A stretch of DNA of 64,000 bases from Phorcus lineatus (taxonomy: Eukaryota > Mollusca > Gastropoda > Trochida > Trochidae). Under the pieces are notes generated by a model, which did not search any database, was not told where the DNA came from, and worked only from the letters and a program-made list of their open reading frames with translations. Where the stretch lies: assembly GCA_921293015.1 (NCBI GenBank), contig OV121084.1, positions 51,991,864 through 52,055,863 of the forward strand, in the 5' to 3' direction. The translations under genes were made by a program, and so were the position numbers. Below, piece by piece: positions 62,513 to 64,000 of the stretch (within the stretch, counting starts at the first letter, position 1; the number at the start of each line of letters is the position of its first letter).

Positions 62513-63102
62513 ATTTTGGAACCTTATTTTAAACAGAAGCATTGAATGATTAAATTAAATATTCAGTCAAAAGAAAAATCTGTCCAAACGTTACACAAGA
62601 ACACAAAATGAAAACAATGACACCTTTCCCTGTATATAACATATGACAAAGCTATGTAATCAAGTGAGACAGCAAATAAACGGCTGAAGCTCATCCAGGA
62701 TTGATTCACCACACCAAGACGTCACCTTACGTGCAATGCAATTATGTAACGTAATTACTGACAGACGAATGTTTTGTTCTATTAATGATCATGTCAGAAC
62801 TGATGTGTTCTTCAATCAACTTTGATGAGATGTCTTCATATCAGAACAATGATTATGTTGTGCTTTGTTGTATTTGTTTTGTTTTTCTTTTCAATGTATT
62901 CCTATTGAGGTATGCAATTTTTTTGTCAGATGTTTTAATGATCTTTTGAGTAATTAGTTTGTTGTAGGTTGCTTTTCTTAATTATTACTTTTGATTGGAT
63001 TTGAAAACATAAATCCTCTTCAGATTTCAACATTGAAAAATTATCCGATTTGTAATCTGTGAAAACTTTGCAGAATAATTCTTTTATAAAGGCAAAATCA
63101 TC

Positions 63103-63505
63103 TCTTGATCTATCTGCATGTTTTAAACCAATAAATCATATATATAATGATATGTTTTGAATTCATATCTTCAACTGACACTAAAACTTTCAGACATTTA
63201 GTTCTTGTTCATTGTACCATGATTCCATGATTCTGTTGATAATCAAAACATACCTTTGCACAATTTTTTTTATTAAAATCGTTTATAACTGTCTACATAT
63301 TATTAAATCTGATACCATATTGATTATTTGCTGATGCAAATAAGAATTCTAACTAAAAAATCAAAAGTTTTATAAGAATGATTTCTCAAATATTTTATCC
63401 TTGAAATATTGATCAGATAGTTTTTGCTCTCTGAAAATGGAATGCACTTAACAAATCTCTTGTATAAAATCTTGATTTATCTGCATGTTTTAAACCAATA
63501 AATCT
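63103..63505. repeat. Direct repeat pair, about 26 bp, 370 bases apart
   Basis: ATCTGCATGTTTTAAACCAA followed by TAAATC occurs at about 63112-63137 and 63479-63504, each preceded by a similar TCTTGAT.TAT text. The interval is AT-rich. It could be the ends of a decayed insertion. Confidence 0.7.
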
Positions 63506-64000
63506 TGATAGGAGAGCTAAAAGCTGTTTCACAAAATAATCCAAAATCAATACGTAGATGCATGGATTTTTGGAACTCTGAAAAGATTGCGTGAGAGAAA
63601 ACTACAAATATGATGAACGATGAAGAGATATCAGCATTGGATAAAAACATAGATGTTTATTTCATGTACAAAATATAATTTATCCTCCGTTTCAAAATTA
63701 TATACTCAATGAATAAAAGGGGTTCAAGAAACAAAAAGGAAAACAATTCAAAATAGCCTGATAACATCAATTACATTGGAGCTTACTGCTACTGAAGTAA
63801 AGAGATTGATTGATTATATGAACAATATTGCCCTTATCTGCTTATTCAGTGACAGTACAGATATGAAAACTGATAGTCTTGGAGGCTGGAACATTTCCTG
63901 TAGAAATGAGAGGTTTAGATGACAAATATCTTGCTATTTTAATGTATTAAACTTACAATGATGTCATAGGATATGAACATCTTGTTTGTTAAAAAGTTAA

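Larger units (their letters stand above)
57240..64000. other. Upstream flank / 5' UTR intron of the stonin gene
   Basis: No coding region was recognised. Two short GC-richer patches (59880-60120 and 60480-60620) are the only candidates for non-coding first exons or a promoter. Repeats in the right part are listed separately. A partly palindromic ATGCAAT cluster occurs at 58137-58158. Confidence 0.45.

Noticed and set aside
57240..64000. A stoned-A-like first cistron upstream of stonin, as in the insect dicistronic locus
   Set aside because: No long open frame on the minus strand in this flank, and the giant exon starts with its own acceptor 20 bases before the ATG.

Overview
This is an AT-rich metazoan nuclear window with spliced protein genes, large introns, MITE-like elements and minisatellites. 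Gene content (LRRC9, a stonin, two related intron-poor rhodopsin-like receptors) and degenerate copies of repeats I recall as common in mollusc genomes suggest a lophotrochozoan, most likely a mollusc. The species cannot be read from the sequence. No bacterial or phage-type genes, CRISPR arrays, rRNA or convincing tRNAs were seen.

Layout. (1) Positions 231-12707, minus strand: 23 coding exons of LRRC9, all joined by GT-AG introns and giving one open frame of 1112 codons. The last part of the gene lies beyond position 1. Its promoter is near 13337-13430 and carries an RFX X-box-like site, an inverted CCAAT box and a YY1-type element. (2) Positions 13.4-27.1 kb: intergenic, with TTAA-flanked MITEs, tandem repeats and a 23-bp minisatellite. 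(3) Two class A GPCR genes on the plus strand, at 27529-28950 and 39143-40201. Both have uninterrupted coding regions and look like paralogs, but the second has lost several class A microswitch residues. A ~430-bp repeat lies upstream of each. (4) Positions 40.2-45.5 kb: interval between convergent genes. (5) Positions 45480-57213, minus strand: a stonin (stoned-B type) endocytic adaptor with one giant 3.8-kb exon, a 7.65-kb intron and a short last exon. (6) Positions 57.2-64 kb: 5' flank or 5' UTR intron of the stonin gene, without recognisable coding sequence.

The four genes do not form a pathway. LRRC9 belongs with the cilium-associated LRR proteins, stonin with AP-2/clathrin vesicle recycling, and the receptors are orphans. 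The most interesting points are a degenerate PARP-like fold inserted between the two LRR blocks of LRRC9, the X-box promoter of that gene, a nested transposon insertion whose order can be read from its target duplications, the divergent receptor pair, and a Phe-Gly repeat tract in the stonin linker.
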